A stretch of 64,000 nt of DNA from Imbricaverruca yamaguchii. Its lineage: Eukaryota > Arthropoda > Thecostraca > Neoverrucidae. This document shows positions 1 through 11,350 of the stretch, piece by piece. How positions within the stretch are numbered: position 1 is the stretch's first letter; each line of letters begins with the position of its first letter. Both the position numbers and the translations under genes were made by a program. The notes beneath the pieces are model-generated. The model had not been told where the DNA came from. It saw only the letters and a list, made by a program, of their open reading frames with translations, and ran no database searches. The DNA lies in NCBI GenBank assembly GCA_034440575.1, contig JAOTOL010001468.1, positions 1,103,053 to 1,167,052 on the forward strand, read 5' to 3'.

Positions 1-1580
1 GGATTACGTCATAGTTTCGTAGTGCAAGCAGAGCTTCGATGATCAACACTTAGGTATTCAGATGTGTAAGCCGACGTGGTAAGTGAGTTGGAATTTATAT
101 GGTGGCATCTTCTTGCCACATGCATGCGATATTCCAGCATAGGTATCACGTTCTGCATAGCAACGACCTCACGACTTCGCGTCATATTTCGCAACGTAAA
201 TAACATAAATGTTAAAATGTTACAAGCTTATGATGAATGATTGATACGTGCATTGAATTGCTTCAAGGATTGAAGATTATGTACCTTCCGATTTTTTTTC
301 GTTATATTCTCTGTATAATACCAGGAATCATTCCACTGACATTTGAGCACGATCAATTACTTTCTCTCTGCAGAATTTCACTTCGTTTCCGACATCACCC
401 GCAACAAACATTAGTGCGCTACGTTAAGAAAAACTGTCGGGCACGGTGTAGGATATTTCTGCCCAGCATAGAAGCAGTCTTTGAAGTACGTTTCTTCAGC
501 GACTGGTTTCCGCATGCAAAGTTCCATAGGACTCCACGTCGGATAAGCAGCTGGGCGTATTCGAAGCACGCCGCGGCCGAATCAGACTCCACTGAAGTGC
601 AGATTAGACGTCATCGCTAGTGGGCAACAGCAGATTTGAGGAGGGGAGGTGGAGCATCGGCAAATCATTTGATCGTAAGCATGTGGCAGTTCAGCGTAGC
701 ACACAGTGGCGTGGGGTGTCCAGAGCAGCAGATGTAAGGAAGGCAACATTCATCCGCCTGCATTGAAACGTTTCAGCATCATTCTTGAGAATATATCGAA
801 GTTGTGCACACAAATAACCGATATGGAAGCAGCTTTCCTCCACATAGCTATTTACGGTAGCATTGGCTTGTCCACATAGCTATTTACGGCAGACAAGTGT
901 GAATCAGGGGAGGGATGCAGGGGCATGTGTTCTGAACGAAAATAGCACACATAAAATTTGAGTGCCTCGCGAGCCTCCTCTCAGATGTTGAACCCAACCC
1001 CTCACAGTCTCATGCCGTGAAATTTCAATTAGTAGTATATTAACGTTATATAAGCCCTTATATACTTCACTAACTGTTATTATGCTACCTTGATAAATTA
1101 CTCCCAACTAGCATATTACCCAACTAGCATTTTTTTAAGAAGAAAAGTCCGTGCGTGCGCAATGCACCGATACTATATGTATTTCAGCGTTCAGAAAGGA
1201 AGACAAGTACATCAAAATAGTCATGCTGGTGGGTCATGATGGGTGGATAAAAACGAACCCTTCGAGCATCCGATTAGAAATGTTCACAACACTATGGACC
1301 TTGCATTTGAACGTAGCCACTTTTTGCATAGTAGTAACGGGAAAGTGATTCATAGTTCCGCATCCTTTTTGACGTAGTGCGAAATTGCACCAAGTCCTGT
1401 GGAGCGACCACAGTCCCGCTCCGTGGGATCGTGCGTTCCTTGGCATCTCACTAATCGGGCTGTTCGCTTCAACTAACCTGTGAGCCTACGGCTCGGGGTG
1501 TCCGCCGGTATGTCGACCCGGGGAGAAGCTCGTGCTCTGCCTCGTGAGCCGGGAGAAGCCGTCTGCCTCGTGACGTCGGC
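1..1580. other. no gene recognised
   Basis: No domain, RNA gene or transposon end is recognisable here. An open frame of 127 codons on the plus strand (237-620) matches nothing I know and has no clear splice signals or codon bias. A short direct repeat (a CCACATAGCTATTTACGG core) occurs twice near 838-895. Confidence 0.5.
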
Positions 1581-1589
1581 CGTGTCCGG

Positions 1590-1655
1590 ACAGGCTGGTT
1601 ATTTGGTCATTTGGGCTTAGGGGCGCTTCGACTGCTTCGGTCATACAGCCCGGAC
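1590..1655 (+). repeat. interspersed repeat family C, copy 1
   Basis: This matches the segments at 44834-44890 (plus) and 31300-31368 (minus). The shared order is a TTAGTTATTTGGG-like start, then GGGCGC, an ATCGACT-like block, and a TGGTCATACAGC end. Three copies at unrelated sites indicate a dispersed element, perhaps the 3' end of a SINE or LINE. This copy is the most diverged. Confidence 0.5.
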
Positions 1656-1925
1656 AGGCGGCCCGACACCGAGGGGACTCTCACGCAGTACGGGCTCTGA
1701 CAGACGAACGAAGAACTGCGAGTGGACGGTGGGCCGCGGGTGGACACGGGCCGGATACGGCAGCCCGGGGGCGATGGCCTCATCCAGGCGGAGTCGGCGG
1801 TGCCGACAGTGGGCGGAGCCAGGCAGGTCGGCAGCCGGGCCCAGCGCCGAGTCCGGAGCAGATCCGAGTCCGGGGTCCGGGGTCCGGGTCTAGTGCCGGT
1901 GTAATACCGGGTGCCGGGCATAGTA

Positions 1926-2440
1926 CCGGGTCCGGAGTAGGTCCTAGTACCGTGTCCGGGGCAGATTGCAGTGCCGGGTCCAGAGCAGATCCCAGTGCCG
2001 GCTCTTGGACAGATCCCAGTGCCGGATCCAGAACAGATCCCAGTGCCGGATCCAGAACAGATCCCAGTGCCGGCTCTTGGACAGATCCCAGTGCCTGATC
2101 AAGGGCAGATATCAGTCCAGGTCCGGAGGAGATCCCAGTGCCGGGTCCGGGCAGATCCCAGAATCGGGTCCGGGGCAGGTTATAGTCCCGAGTCCGTGAC
2201 AGATCCAAGTGCTGGGTACGAGGCAGATCCCAATGCCGAGTCCGGGGCATATCCCAGTGCCGGCTCCGGGAAAGATCCTAGTACCGGATCCGAGGAAGAT
2301 CCCAGTGCCTGATCAGGGGCAGATCCCAGTGCCGGATCAGATACAGATCCTGGTGCCGGATCAAGGGCAGATATCAGTGCCGGGTGCGGCGCAGATCCCA
2401 GCGCCGAGTCTGGGACGGACACCGTCCCAGTACGGCTGGA
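1926..2440. repeat. minisatellite, CAGATCCCAGTGCCGG core
   Basis: About 20 imperfect units of roughly 24-27 bp, each carrying a CAGATCCCAGTGCCGG core with variable GGGTCCGGGG or GGCTCTTGGA spacers. Proline-, aspartate- and glycine-rich frames on both strands are products of the repeat. Nothing suggests expression. Confidence 0.85.
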
Positions 2441-2489
2441 CAGGCCCATCGAGCCGGCGGGAGACACCGTCCAAATATGCCGGACGGGC

Positions 2490-2660
2490 CCGCCAGTAGT
2501 CGGCGTCAGTAGCCGGCGGGAGACGTCAGTCGCCATGGGAGACGTCATCGCCGACCGGAGACGTCAGTCGCCGGCGGGAGACGTCAGTCGCCGACGGGAG
2601 ACGTCAGTAGCCGGCGGGAGACGTCAGTCACCGGCGGGAGACGTCAGTCGCCGACGGCGG
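2490..2660. repeat. minisatellite, GGGAGACGTCAGTCGCC core
   Basis: About eight units of 18-27 bp built on CGGCGGGAGACGTCAGT. Each carries the GACGTC palindrome, also found in the unrelated array at 10335-10640. Confidence 0.85.
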
Positions 2661-2699
2661 CATAATGCGCTTACGGCGGCCATCTCGTCCTTATCCGGC

Positions 2700-2895
2700 G
2701 GCCGGCCGGTCCTCGAGACGTCTGCCTCATCATCAGCCGACCGGTCCCGAGACGTCTGCTTCATCATTATCATCCCGAGACGACTGCTTCATCATTATCA
2801 TCCCGAGACGTCTGCCTCGTCATCAGCCGACCAGTCCCGAGACGTCTGCCTCATCATCAACCGGTCAGTCCCGTCTGCCTCGTCATCATCCGGCA
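2700..2895. repeat. minisatellite, GAGACGTCTGCCTCATCATC core
   Basis: Five or six units mixing CCCGAGACGTCTGC with TCATCATCAGCCGACC, of irregular length. It follows the previous array directly and shares the GAGACGTC segment, so it may be a diverged extension of it. Confidence 0.75.
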
Positions 2896-2904
2896 GGGTC
2901 GGCG

Positions 2905-3112
2905 GCCAGTGTGGCATATGTAGCCAGAGTGGCGCAGGTAACCAGAGTGACACAGGTGACTAAAGTGGCACAGGTGGCCAAAGTAGCACACGTGACCAAA
3001 GTCGTGCACGTGGTCAGAGTAGCGCAGGTGACCAAAGTGGCGCAGGTGGCCAGAGTAGCGCAGGTAGAGTAGCGCAGGTGATCAGAGTGACACAGGTGAC
3101 CAGAGTGGCGCG
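2905..3112. repeat. minisatellite, 15-bp CAGGTGACCAAAGTG core
   Basis: About 13 units of 15 bp, such as GCGCAGGTGACCAGAGT and ACACAGGTGACTAAAGT. Because 15 is a multiple of three it stays open as a valine-, alanine- and threonine-rich frame. There is no start context or flanking domain to suggest a protein. Confidence 0.8.
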
Positions 3113-3170
3113 GCTTAGCTTACGTCAGCCCTGAGCTGACGTCATCCCTGAGCTGACGTCAGCCACACTG
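3113..3170. promoter_or_regulatory. cluster of CRE-like TGACGTCA sites
   Basis: Two full TGACGTCA palindromes (3137-3144 and 3154-3161) and a half-site variant (TACGTCAG at 3121) lie in near-identical 17-bp units. TGACGTCA is the consensus site of CREB/ATF bZIP factors. No nearby gene is recognised, so a regulatory role is only a possibility. Confidence 0.35.
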
Positions 3171-3179
3171 ACCATATGG

Positions 3180-3530
3180 CGCGCACGCCTCACAATAGCG
3201 TAGTTTCGATGTTCATTCTTTGTCTGCCAAAGACTTGGTCACGTCCATTCTGTTGTGAGAGAATGAAATTGATATCGGTGGTGTGGACTGTGAGAGACGA
3301 CAGGTAGCGAACAGCCCTGAGCCCATTTCAAGTCCGATGACCCCACTTGTTGACCAAGCCATCATGACGTGCTTGGAAATCCCGCGGTTGAGTGTAATTC
3401 GAGTGCAATGCCTAGATATACGATGAGACGGAATATGACAGATGTTTTTGCTTGTTTGCGTTGGGAGGCTTTCAATAGCGGTACATCTGAAGTAAGGGAG
3501 ACGAATTGCAAACTGCAACAAAAGTATATA
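3180..3530. other. no feature recognised
   Basis: Unremarkable sequence between the minisatellites and the TA tract. Open frames on the minus strand match nothing known. Confidence 0.4.
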
Positions 3531-3568
3531 TGCATACATATATAGATATACACATATATATATACAAA

Positions 3569-3619
<51 letters not shown>

Positions 3620-3659
3620 AAATATCTATATGTATATGTATATATATATATATATCTAT
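3531..3659. repeat. TA microsatellite
   Basis: A long tract of alternating TA with a few ATAC/TATG interruptions. It ends where the hAT-like element begins. A matching TA tract follows the element at 5774, so the element appears to have inserted into one TA-rich locus. Confidence 0.9.
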
Positions 3660-3667
3660 ATGCATAT

Positions 3668-5765
3668 TAGGGTGGTCCAAAAACATGGTGAAAATAAAAA
3701 TGTTGTGTAATGTTGAGGGCATGATGCCGATCTTGTTTCACTTCCTGTTAGACATGTCCATGCAAAATTTCGTGCCGATCGGACTATGTTTGCAACTCCC
3801 CCCTAAAGTATAGTTTTTCTTCCCACAGGTGCATGATGACTTCTACTATGGAGCGCGCATGGTGGCTTATTGGGCACCCTGAATGTGAGGTAACAAGTGC
3901 CAGGCTGCCCTCTAAAGAGCGGGTACTCCGCAAGTTTTACTTCCATCATGGAATCGAGAAGAAGACATTCCGGATGAGATTCCTGTCCTTGTCCACTGGG
4001 ACGGGAAGCTACTTCCTGACCTGTCGGGCAAGGACCAGGTCGACCTAATCGTCATCCTGGTCACGGCTGGGGGGAGGGAACATCTCCTGGGAGTCCCCAA
4101 GATACCCCGCAGCACAGGCACGGCTCAGGGAGAGGCTGTCCTCAAGGAGATCCCGGAGGCTCAGTTGCAGACCAGAGGTCAGGGCTTGGTGTTCGACACG
4201 ACGGCATCAAACACGAGGCTGTATGAAGGAGCCTGCGTGAAGATCCAGGAAGGCCTTGAACGCGATCTCCTCTGGGTGGCCTGCCGACACCACGTGCTGG
4301 AGGTTGACATGGGGACGCGTTCAAGAGCTCCTACGGACCCTCCCGAGGACCGAAAATCCCTCTCTTCGTTCGATTTATGGATCGTTGGAGCTTAATTGAC
4401 CAGTCTTGTTGGAGCTCTGTCATGGAAAAAGATAGCCTCCATGCTCTTCTGACCGGGTAGCTCTGAGAGCACAGTGAGCGAGCCCTCCACGAGCTGAAGA
4501 GTCCTCTGGAGAGCGGCACTCATCCGAGGGAGGACTATGAAGAACTCCTCTGGCTCTCGTACCTGTTCTTGGGAGGAGACCTCGGGAAAGACTACAGGTT
4601 CCGGGCCCAGGTGCTTTCCACCAAGACAAGTGGATGGCCGAGGGAATTTACACTCGGAAGGTCTTCCTTTTCCGAGGTCAAGTGAAGCTGACCGCTCAAG
4701 AGCTGCAGGCCAGGATGACATTTCCCTCTTCGTAGCCCTCCTGTACGCCACAAAGTGGAATGAGGCCATGGTCCCTCAACGAACTACCTTCAACGACCAT
4801 CTGTGGCTCTGTCCTTCATGGACGAGAGAATCAGCAATGAGGAGAAGGAGGACATGGTCAGGAACCTGTTCAGGCGTGAGAGAAAAGGCCTGAAGCAACT
4901 GGACAGGAAGAGGTTCTCCACGGACATTGACCTGAAGGACCTTGTGACCTCCAGGACTAGGAGGACCCCGGATAGCCTTCTTCCTGGACGGGAGGAAGAA
5001 GTGGGAACCCTCTTGGAGAAGAGTCCCGAGACATGGGAGACTGAGGCCACCTTCCGGGACATGTAGAGGAACGTCTCGCAGATGAAGGTAGTCAACGGCG
5101 CGGCGAAGAGTGGTATCGCCTTGGCCACCTCCTTCAACTCAATCATCACCAAGGACGAGGTCCAACAACAGTACCTCCTGAAAGTGGTGACCAAGCACAG
5201 AAAGAAGAAGCCTTCCACCTCCAAAACAGTGTATATGGAGTAAAAGGATAGTGCATTACCTTTATTTTCATTATTTACATTCATTACTAATTTTACATTA
5301 TTTAGTTGCCAGTGTTGCTTTCACTGTACAATTGTTCAAACGGAAAGGAATTACAGTAATTATTGATCAAACAACAACAATGTTTTGCTTATATTAACCT
5401 CGAGATGAAGATGTTCTTTAAATAAAAATGTTGTATATGTTACACAACTTTCTTTTTGTTACCTTACCAAATTAAGTACATCCAAAATTACCATGATTAT
5501 CTTCAGTGAACCCTGAACAAAGTATAATCATGTATGTAAAAGTAGGTAGTATGGATATACCAATACTCGGGATGACACGGACATCTTTATTCTTTGTGAG
5601 CTTTTTTCCTTTTTTTGAAGTTTTTTGTTGTTTACTTCTTCTTCGGGGGACCTCTAAATATTCTCCGATTGGAGTGATAAATCACTCAATTACGTATATC
5701 ACCAATTGGAACAAGAACATCATGCCAAGACAAATTTCCAAAATTTTGTTTTTTGGACCACCCTA
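3668..5765 (+). mobile_element. hAT-like DNA transposon, degraded
   Basis: The ends are 16-bp perfect terminal inverted repeats, TAGGGTGGTCCAAAAA at 3668-3683 and its complement at 5750-5765. The first five bases fit the YARNG consensus of hAT ends. The flanks ATGCATAT (3660-3667) and ATGCACAT (5766-5773) agree at seven of eight positions, as expected for the 8-bp target duplication of hAT elements. Inside, on the plus strand, lies a broken transposase-like gene. The element is about 2.1 kb. It cannot be autonomous in this state because the reading frame is interrupted several times. Confidence 0.75.
3833..5243 (+). pseudogene. broken hAT-like transposase
   Basis: Reading across several frame changes and stops gives recognisable blocks in order: an N-terminal VTSARLPSK segment; HWDGKLLPDLSGK near 3985 (likely first catalytic Asp); LLGVPKIP near 4085; FDTTASN near 4190 (likely second Asp); WVACRHH near 4275 (the Cys/His block that follows it in hAT-type RNase H folds); FLGG near 4570; KWMAEGIY in a shifted frame near 4630; and a C-terminal SGIALATSFNSIITKDE near 5105 before a stop at 5241. 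The block pattern is that of uncharacterised transposon proteins widespread in arthropods and cnidarians. Frame changes lie near 4395, 4610, 4690 and 4800, with a stop at 5064. The hAT assignment rests mainly on the element's ends; the protein alone is less decisive. The start at 3833 is the first ATG in frame with the N-terminal block. Confidence 0.7.
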
Positions 5766-5773
5766 ATGCACAT

Positions 5774-5782
5774 ATATATATG

Positions 5783-5860
<78 letters not shown>
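5774..5860. repeat. TA microsatellite
   Basis: About 80 bp of TA repeats, the right-hand continuation of the tract at 3531-3659 that was split by the hAT-like element. Confidence 0.9.
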
Positions 5861-7510
5861 CACATTTATAGTTTGGAGACGTGAATTTACACAGCATATT
5901 TTCCGGGCGACTAAGTCGATAATTGCATTTTTACATCAAGACGACCTTTTCCCATTTGTGGACTTCAGGATACGTATTCAACTTTGGTGTGCAATTTGGA
6001 ACAATAAAGATTATAAATATCCAATTGAATAGATTGTTGAATGTCAGAAACATCCCTAGTTTCCTTCCGTCAGTGTACAATGTTCTGTTATCTGAACCAA
6101 AACCTTGATCGAAAAGCCCCATATCCTAGAATTGTTATATTTTCACTCGTTCACCGTTCACCAGCAGCATCCGATCATTCACTATAGGATTTCTCGAACG
6201 CTTTCCGAAAATTTCAACTCATCCTTTTACATAGCCTTGTGATTGTAGTGCTGTTTTCCGCACATCACCATGGGGACGAGAGTTGAATTTATGAAAGCTA
6301 AGTGCTGCTCAGCAACTTTTGGGCAACGCTCAAGCGCGACCTGTTAACACCAAAACTCAACTTATGCAACAATTCAGTGCAGAAGAAAGGACACTGTAAT
6401 TTCTCTGAGAGGACAACGTGCTCGATGAGCAATTTCCAGGGCACGGCTGTTGCCGGGCCACCTGGGTACAGTTCTCAGTAAAACCATCGCCAACTGCTCG
6501 TCGAAACGCAATGCGCGTGATGATACCGGCCGGCCCGAGAGTAGGCGAACGCCAGCTTCTCGAGCAGCATGACAAATACAGCGGCCATCAGCCAGTGATG
6601 GCGGGGAGTGTCCACGGTGGAGGACCGCTCCAGCTCACGGAGCGTCAGACGAGCATCGCACCCCACTCAGGTACATTGTGACGGACATCTCCCGCCGAGA
6701 GACGGCACGACCCAGAGGTGATCAGAGATGACCTGGTGGGGACGGGAGCTCGCTCGGAGACAGGTCGCCAGGCGACGTGATGGCCACTTTCAGACCTAGG
6801 CCTGAGGGTCCGACTCTCCTGAATCCATGACCCGCGGGTCCAACGTCCCGAGATCTGGCGCTGTAAGTCCGACACCCGTGGACCGATGGCAGAGAGGATG
6901 GTCGGGGAAAGGCGGTATTTCGCTCAGGACAGCGTCTGCCTCATCTCTCCTCTGTTTTCGGCGGAAGTCGCCCCCGACAGGAGACTGTCATGTGCGGTGA
7001 GGTGGACTGGGTGGGCGCCCGGATACGCACAACCCTGGGTGGACGTCCACAACAGCCTTAGTTTCGACTAGCGTACGAGAACACACCGATCAAGTCAACC
7101 GTGAGTCCCGTGGTCAGCCAGAGCGATTATGCAGCCGCCCCACGGTCTGCCGTCGTCCCCAGACGGATGGTATGACGTCATAGCAGGTGGCAGCGGGACC
7201 GGTCGGCTGGGCTTCCGGGAGCCGACTCCGTCGCGGGGTATAAACGTTCCGTGGGCTTCAACGATTGTTGAGCTGAGAGGGCAGTTTGGTCCCGCTTTTC
7301 TCTCCAAAACGGGGACTGGGGCGAATGAATTTGTCCTCTCAAGGAAAGATGGACAATGTTCTGTGCCAAATGCAACGCAGTCCTCCATGTGGCTGCAAAA
7401 TGATAACACATTGCACTGCTTATCACAAAATGGTCATCGCCATACATAAGGTATCAGCATTGACATTCAATACAATAGTTCGCGAACGAAGATAAGCAAC
7501 AAAATTAAAC
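5861..7510. other. no gene recognised
   Basis: Mixed-composition sequence turning GC-rich after 6400. No family is recognised in any frame. A TGACGTCA palindrome lies at 7173-7180. Confidence 0.4.
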
Positions 7511-8560
7511 CCATGGACGGAAGGAGTTTGTGTGGCCGTGGGACGCTCTGCTCAGGTCAGAACGCAGGTCAGATCAGCGCGGGACTCGCCTGTCGCTGTT
7601 CGGGTCGGCGCCGTTCTGTGGTGAGATCTTTCCGGCCAGAGCGTCGAGCGAGCTCAGCTTCTGCGCGGGCACGCGGGCGGCCGGCTCCGGCGGCGGCTGG
7701 TCCCGGTGCATGGCCGACCGCGCCTGGTGCTAGTCACTTCCTCACCCGCTCACGTCTCGCCTGGGGCCCGGCCCGGACGTCTGGCTCGCCAGCACCGGTC
7801 GTCAGGCCGACCGCTGCACCTCCGCCGCCGCCCGACTCGCCTGTCACGTGCCGGTCCGGCTCGCCACCGTGGACTGAAGTCCGGGTCGTCGTCGCCGCCG
7901 CACCACACGCGACGCACCGGGTCGGTCGTCCGACTGCCACCGGCGGCACGGACGCCTCCTCGCCCGCGAACCTCGCGACGCGTGGCGGCCGCTTCGACGC
8001 GGTTCCGGCCCCGCCGTCCGGCCGTCCGACGCAGCTCACCGTCACTGACGACAGCGCCAACTCCGGCTCCGTCGCGAGCAGCGCGCGCGCCTCCGCCGCA
8101 GCCCGCTCCACTCGGCTCCGCCGCCGACCGGGCGCCACCGTTCTCGCAGTCCCGCGCCGTCGCCCCGCCGCCGTCGACTGGCGCGCCAACGAGGCTCGTC
8201 GTCGCCGCGCGCCTGGACGCTGCGCCGTGCCGCTCGCCGGCGCTCCGGCTATGGCTCAGGTGACGTCGCACAGTCGCCGAGCGCGCGGCCGCCGCGCGCG
8301 CCGATTAGATTACAGACAGGCGGCGCGCGGCGCCAAGGCGCCGCGCCGTGCTGTCCGCGCGTGCCGCGCGTAGCCGCCCGCCGCCGGCGCGCCAAAATAG
8401 CGTCCCAAGTCAATTGCGCGGCGCGCGGCGCGTGTCGCCGCGCGCCACGCCCGCGCGGGACCGCACGAAGCTCGACACCGGCATGGGGCGGTCGCCTCGA
8501 ACTGGCGGGCCGGAGGAAGAGCTGCCTTCGGCTCCGCCCAGAGGCAGCTTTACCTGTTGG
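7511..8560. promoter_or_regulatory. CpG island, gene not identified
   Basis: About 1 kb very rich in G, C and CpG, including runs such as GCGCGCGGCGCG near 8340-8460. Long open frames run on both strands (286 codons plus, 173 minus) and are rich in Arg, Ala, Ser and Pro, as chance frames in such sequence are. In animal genomes such islands often mark promoters with a first exon, but I see no convincing start codon and splice donor pair. Confidence 0.45.
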
Positions 8561-8599
8561 TCGTCTGCGCATCGTGTGCATGCACGACAGGGTCGTGTG

Positions 8600-8720
8600 T
8601 CAAGCACGGTGTGGCTGTGCCGCGTGTGGTGTGCACAATGCAGTGTGGACTGTGTTCAGTGCACTGCACAAGGTGCAGTGTGCAGTGTGTGCAGTGCATT
8701 GTACAACGCACACAGTGCAG
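8600..8720. repeat. short GTGCAGTG-type repeats
   Basis: Irregular repeats of GTGCAGTG, GTGCACTG and CAGTGTGCAGTGTG, partly self-complementary and able to fold. No RNA gene family is recognised. Confidence 0.55.
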
Positions 8721-9029
8721 TGTGCAATCACAAGGTCATGCCAGTCGCTCGTATGGCGACGTCACAGCCGAAACAGTCCGGTCACATCTGACATAACCAC
8801 AGCCACAGTCGGCACGAACGAACACCGATTGATGGTGGCCAGTTGGCGACAAAGCAGGTCTGCAAGAAGGGTCCAACTCGAACGGTTGGAGATCAGCGTA
8901 GTGAAGCGTAAGCTGATTGTTCAGCTGTAGAGGTTGCGGCAGCTACGCGGTCGGGATCGCGATTCGGTCGTAATTCATAGGAACTGACGGGCCCGGCCAT
9001 GCGGCAGTGGTCGGGTAGGAGGCGTTGGC

Positions 9030-9238
9030 ATTTTTGGCAGGGGTATGACAGGCCGGTCGACACGAACGAGTCGTCCTGGCGGAGGAGGGTAAGTGGTTGT
9101 GGCGTCGCACATACCGCTAGGTCGACACGGGCGAGCCGACCTAACGAAGGAGGGTAAGTAAGTAGTTGTGACATCGCACATACCGCTAGGTCGACACCAA
9201 CAAGTCGTCCTGACAAAGGAGTGTAAGTAATTATGCAC
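9030..9238. repeat. minisatellite, about 70-bp unit
   Basis: Three units of 69-72 bp, each with a GTCGACAC block, GGAGGGTAAGTAAGT and a CATCGCACATACCGCTAG end. Each unit contains a GGTAAGT splice-donor-like motif. Confidence 0.8.
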
Positions 9239-9589
9239 ACACCTTGGTACCTAGCCTAGCTCCATCACACCAGTGCTCCAACAGGTCGTCCCACTGCAGT
9301 GGGGCGACAATGGACACGCTTGGTCGAGCTGATGGAAGATGATAGGCAGTTGTGGCATGCAGATCGCCAAATTCACACCCCATATGCACACAGCCGACTA
9401 GGTACATGCCTCCACTACACCGGTGCAATGCCAGTGCAGTGTACACGCTTCGGAGAACCAGGCTAACCGGCTGCCGAACAGGATGGAAGAGTCGTCTTGG
9501 GAACCGAGACAAATAAACATCGTCTGCGGACTTGCATGCAAAATAGGCAGGTAGGTGGCGAATGAACGCAGCAGACATGGGAGTGTAAA

Positions 9590-10150
9590 GATGAGATGTC
9601 GAGGGGCGAAAACAGGGGTGTAAAGGTGTGTAATGTGTGGGCGGTAAGGCAGGGGTGTAGAAGACTTGCAGGGTCGCATGCAGCAAAGGAAGGGTGTGAT
9701 GGTGAGTTGTCAGGGTGATAGATTTTTGTCAGACACAGAGGTGTGAGGGTGGCTGTGGAGTAGAATGTTATAGAATTAATGTGTGATGGTGAGTTGTGAG
9801 AGAGACGCGTGACACAGGCAGATGAGGGTGCGACAGACGGAGAGTGTGAAGGTGAGCTGTGAGAGTGGTGGATGGTTGTGGCAGACACAGGGGTGTGACA
9901 GTGTGCTGTGGAAGAGGGTGCGTTAGAGGTAGAGGTATGAAGGTGAGCTATGCGAGTGGGAGAGGGCTGCAGCAGACACATGGTGTGACGGTGAGCTGTG
10001 GAGGAGTGTGGCGGCAGAGGTATACGTGTGATGGTGAGTTGTGGAGGAGGGTGCGGTAGATGTAGAGATGTGATCGTGAGTTGCAAGAGAGTCATGTGGC
10101 GCATGCAGAGGAGGGTGCGGTAGAGAGAGTGTGTGGATGTGAGCTGTGTG
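9590..10150. repeat. degenerate minisatellite, about 55-60-bp unit
   Basis: Eight to ten diverged units containing GTGTGATGGTGAGTTGTGGAG, GAGGGTGCG and GCAGACACA blocks. The block GGTGAGTTGT or GGTGAGCTGT recurs most regularly. Long minus-strand frames rich in His, Ser, Thr and Pro follow from the pyrimidine-rich complement. Confidence 0.75.
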
Positions 10151-10334
10151 AGCGAGCACGTGTGGCCGGGGACAAAGTCCGGCGACTGGCCGCCCGCCCA
10201 GTAAACAGCCGCTGCGGCCATTGTTCACGGCCGACACCGGAGCCGGGTAAATATTGGCTCAGCAGAGAGGCTATTTCCTCCGTGAACGGCGCGGCTGTGC
10301 GGCCCCCAGCGTGGCGCGAGCCAAGCCGAGAGAA

Positions 10335-10640
10335 GAGGCACGGACGTCCGGAGAAGTGGGACGGACGTCGAGAGACGTCGGCCGGACGTCGAGAGACGTC
10401 GGACGGGCGTCGAGAGACGTCGGACGGACGTTAAGAGATGTGGGACGGATGTCAGAAGATGTGGTTCGGACGTCGAGAGACGTCGGACAGACGTCAGGTT
10501 ATGTGAGATGGACGTCGAGATAAATGGGCACGGACGTTGGGAGACGTCGGACGGACGTCGAGAGACGTCGGACAGACGTCAGGAGATGTGGGATGGACGT
10601 TGAGAGACGTGGGACGGACGTAGAATGGACGCGGAGAGAA
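10335..10640. repeat. minisatellite, 21-bp GACGTCGAGAGACGTCGGAC unit
   Basis: About 14 units of about 21 bp, each with two GACGTC-like sites. Because 21 is a multiple of three, arginine- and valine-rich frames stay open on both strands. It shares the GAGACGTC segment with the arrays at 2490-2895. Confidence 0.85.
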
Positions 10641-10644
10641 CGGG

Positions 10645-11220
10645 GCTCGGAGGGGCGGGAGGCGGAAGAACGTGGGAGTGGGACAGACACCGAGGAGCAG
10701 TGTGACATTCACGTGGCTTACGTAGAATGGACATTCATTCGGGGCCGTCAGTGTGAAAATATAACCTACCGGAGGTCCGATATGATTTTGATTGCCGCTT
10801 TCGAATTGGTTAAACCACATTCTTCCCGTGCATCAGTTTATGTCTGTGTGCGTTATATGTGCGGGAATGATATACGGCTTCTCCAACTATGCAACGGTGG
10901 GAAACATTTTTCATCATTGGCTCTTCGCTGCAATATTCCCGCAGCTTCCACGCTGATCGAATGTCATGCTGCGTTATCGTGAAGCATGTGCCTAATGAAA
11001 ACAAAGGCGCAATGATCGTACCCGCCGACCAAGTACGCAAAAAAGCCTGTCCATAATGGAATCTACTGTTGGATTCTTGGTCGTCCGAACGGTCTCGAGC
11101 GGCTAACTGGATAATCCTTCGGACGGGACTGGGCGTAGATTCTTGAGGGTTCTTTTCCGTTCAGGTGGCTTTGAGCGCAGGTGTTGTCTCTCGGAGCCAT
11201 GCCCGGCCTGGCAGCAGACA
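10645..11220. other. no gene recognised
   Basis: No recognised coding, RNA or transposon features. Confidence 0.4.
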
Positions 11221-11223
11221 GTG

Positions 11224-11350
11224 CACGGCTTTGACGTCTGTTTGTAATTGGCCTTACGACACATCGACCGTTGAGTCATGTAGCGTCGCCAATCTCTCAC
11301 GCCGATTGGCCGCGGGCGAAAAGTAGCGACAGGCGAAAGCTTTGCCGTCC
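11224..11350 (-). repeat. SINE family A, partial copy
   Basis: On the minus strand this carries the family body: a CGCGGCCAATCGGCGTGA block, GAGATTGGCGACGCTACATG, and CGATGTGTCGTAAGGCCAAT at the end. The tRNA-like head is missing or too diverged to see. Related copies are at 39525-39741, 47745-47905 (both minus) and 63739-63905 (plus). Confidence 0.7.

Noticed and set aside
7513..8373. 286-codon plus-strand frame in a CpG island
   Set aside because: Equally long frames exist on the other strand. Composition is Arg/Ala/Ser/Pro-rich as expected from GC content, and no domain or splice pair is visible.
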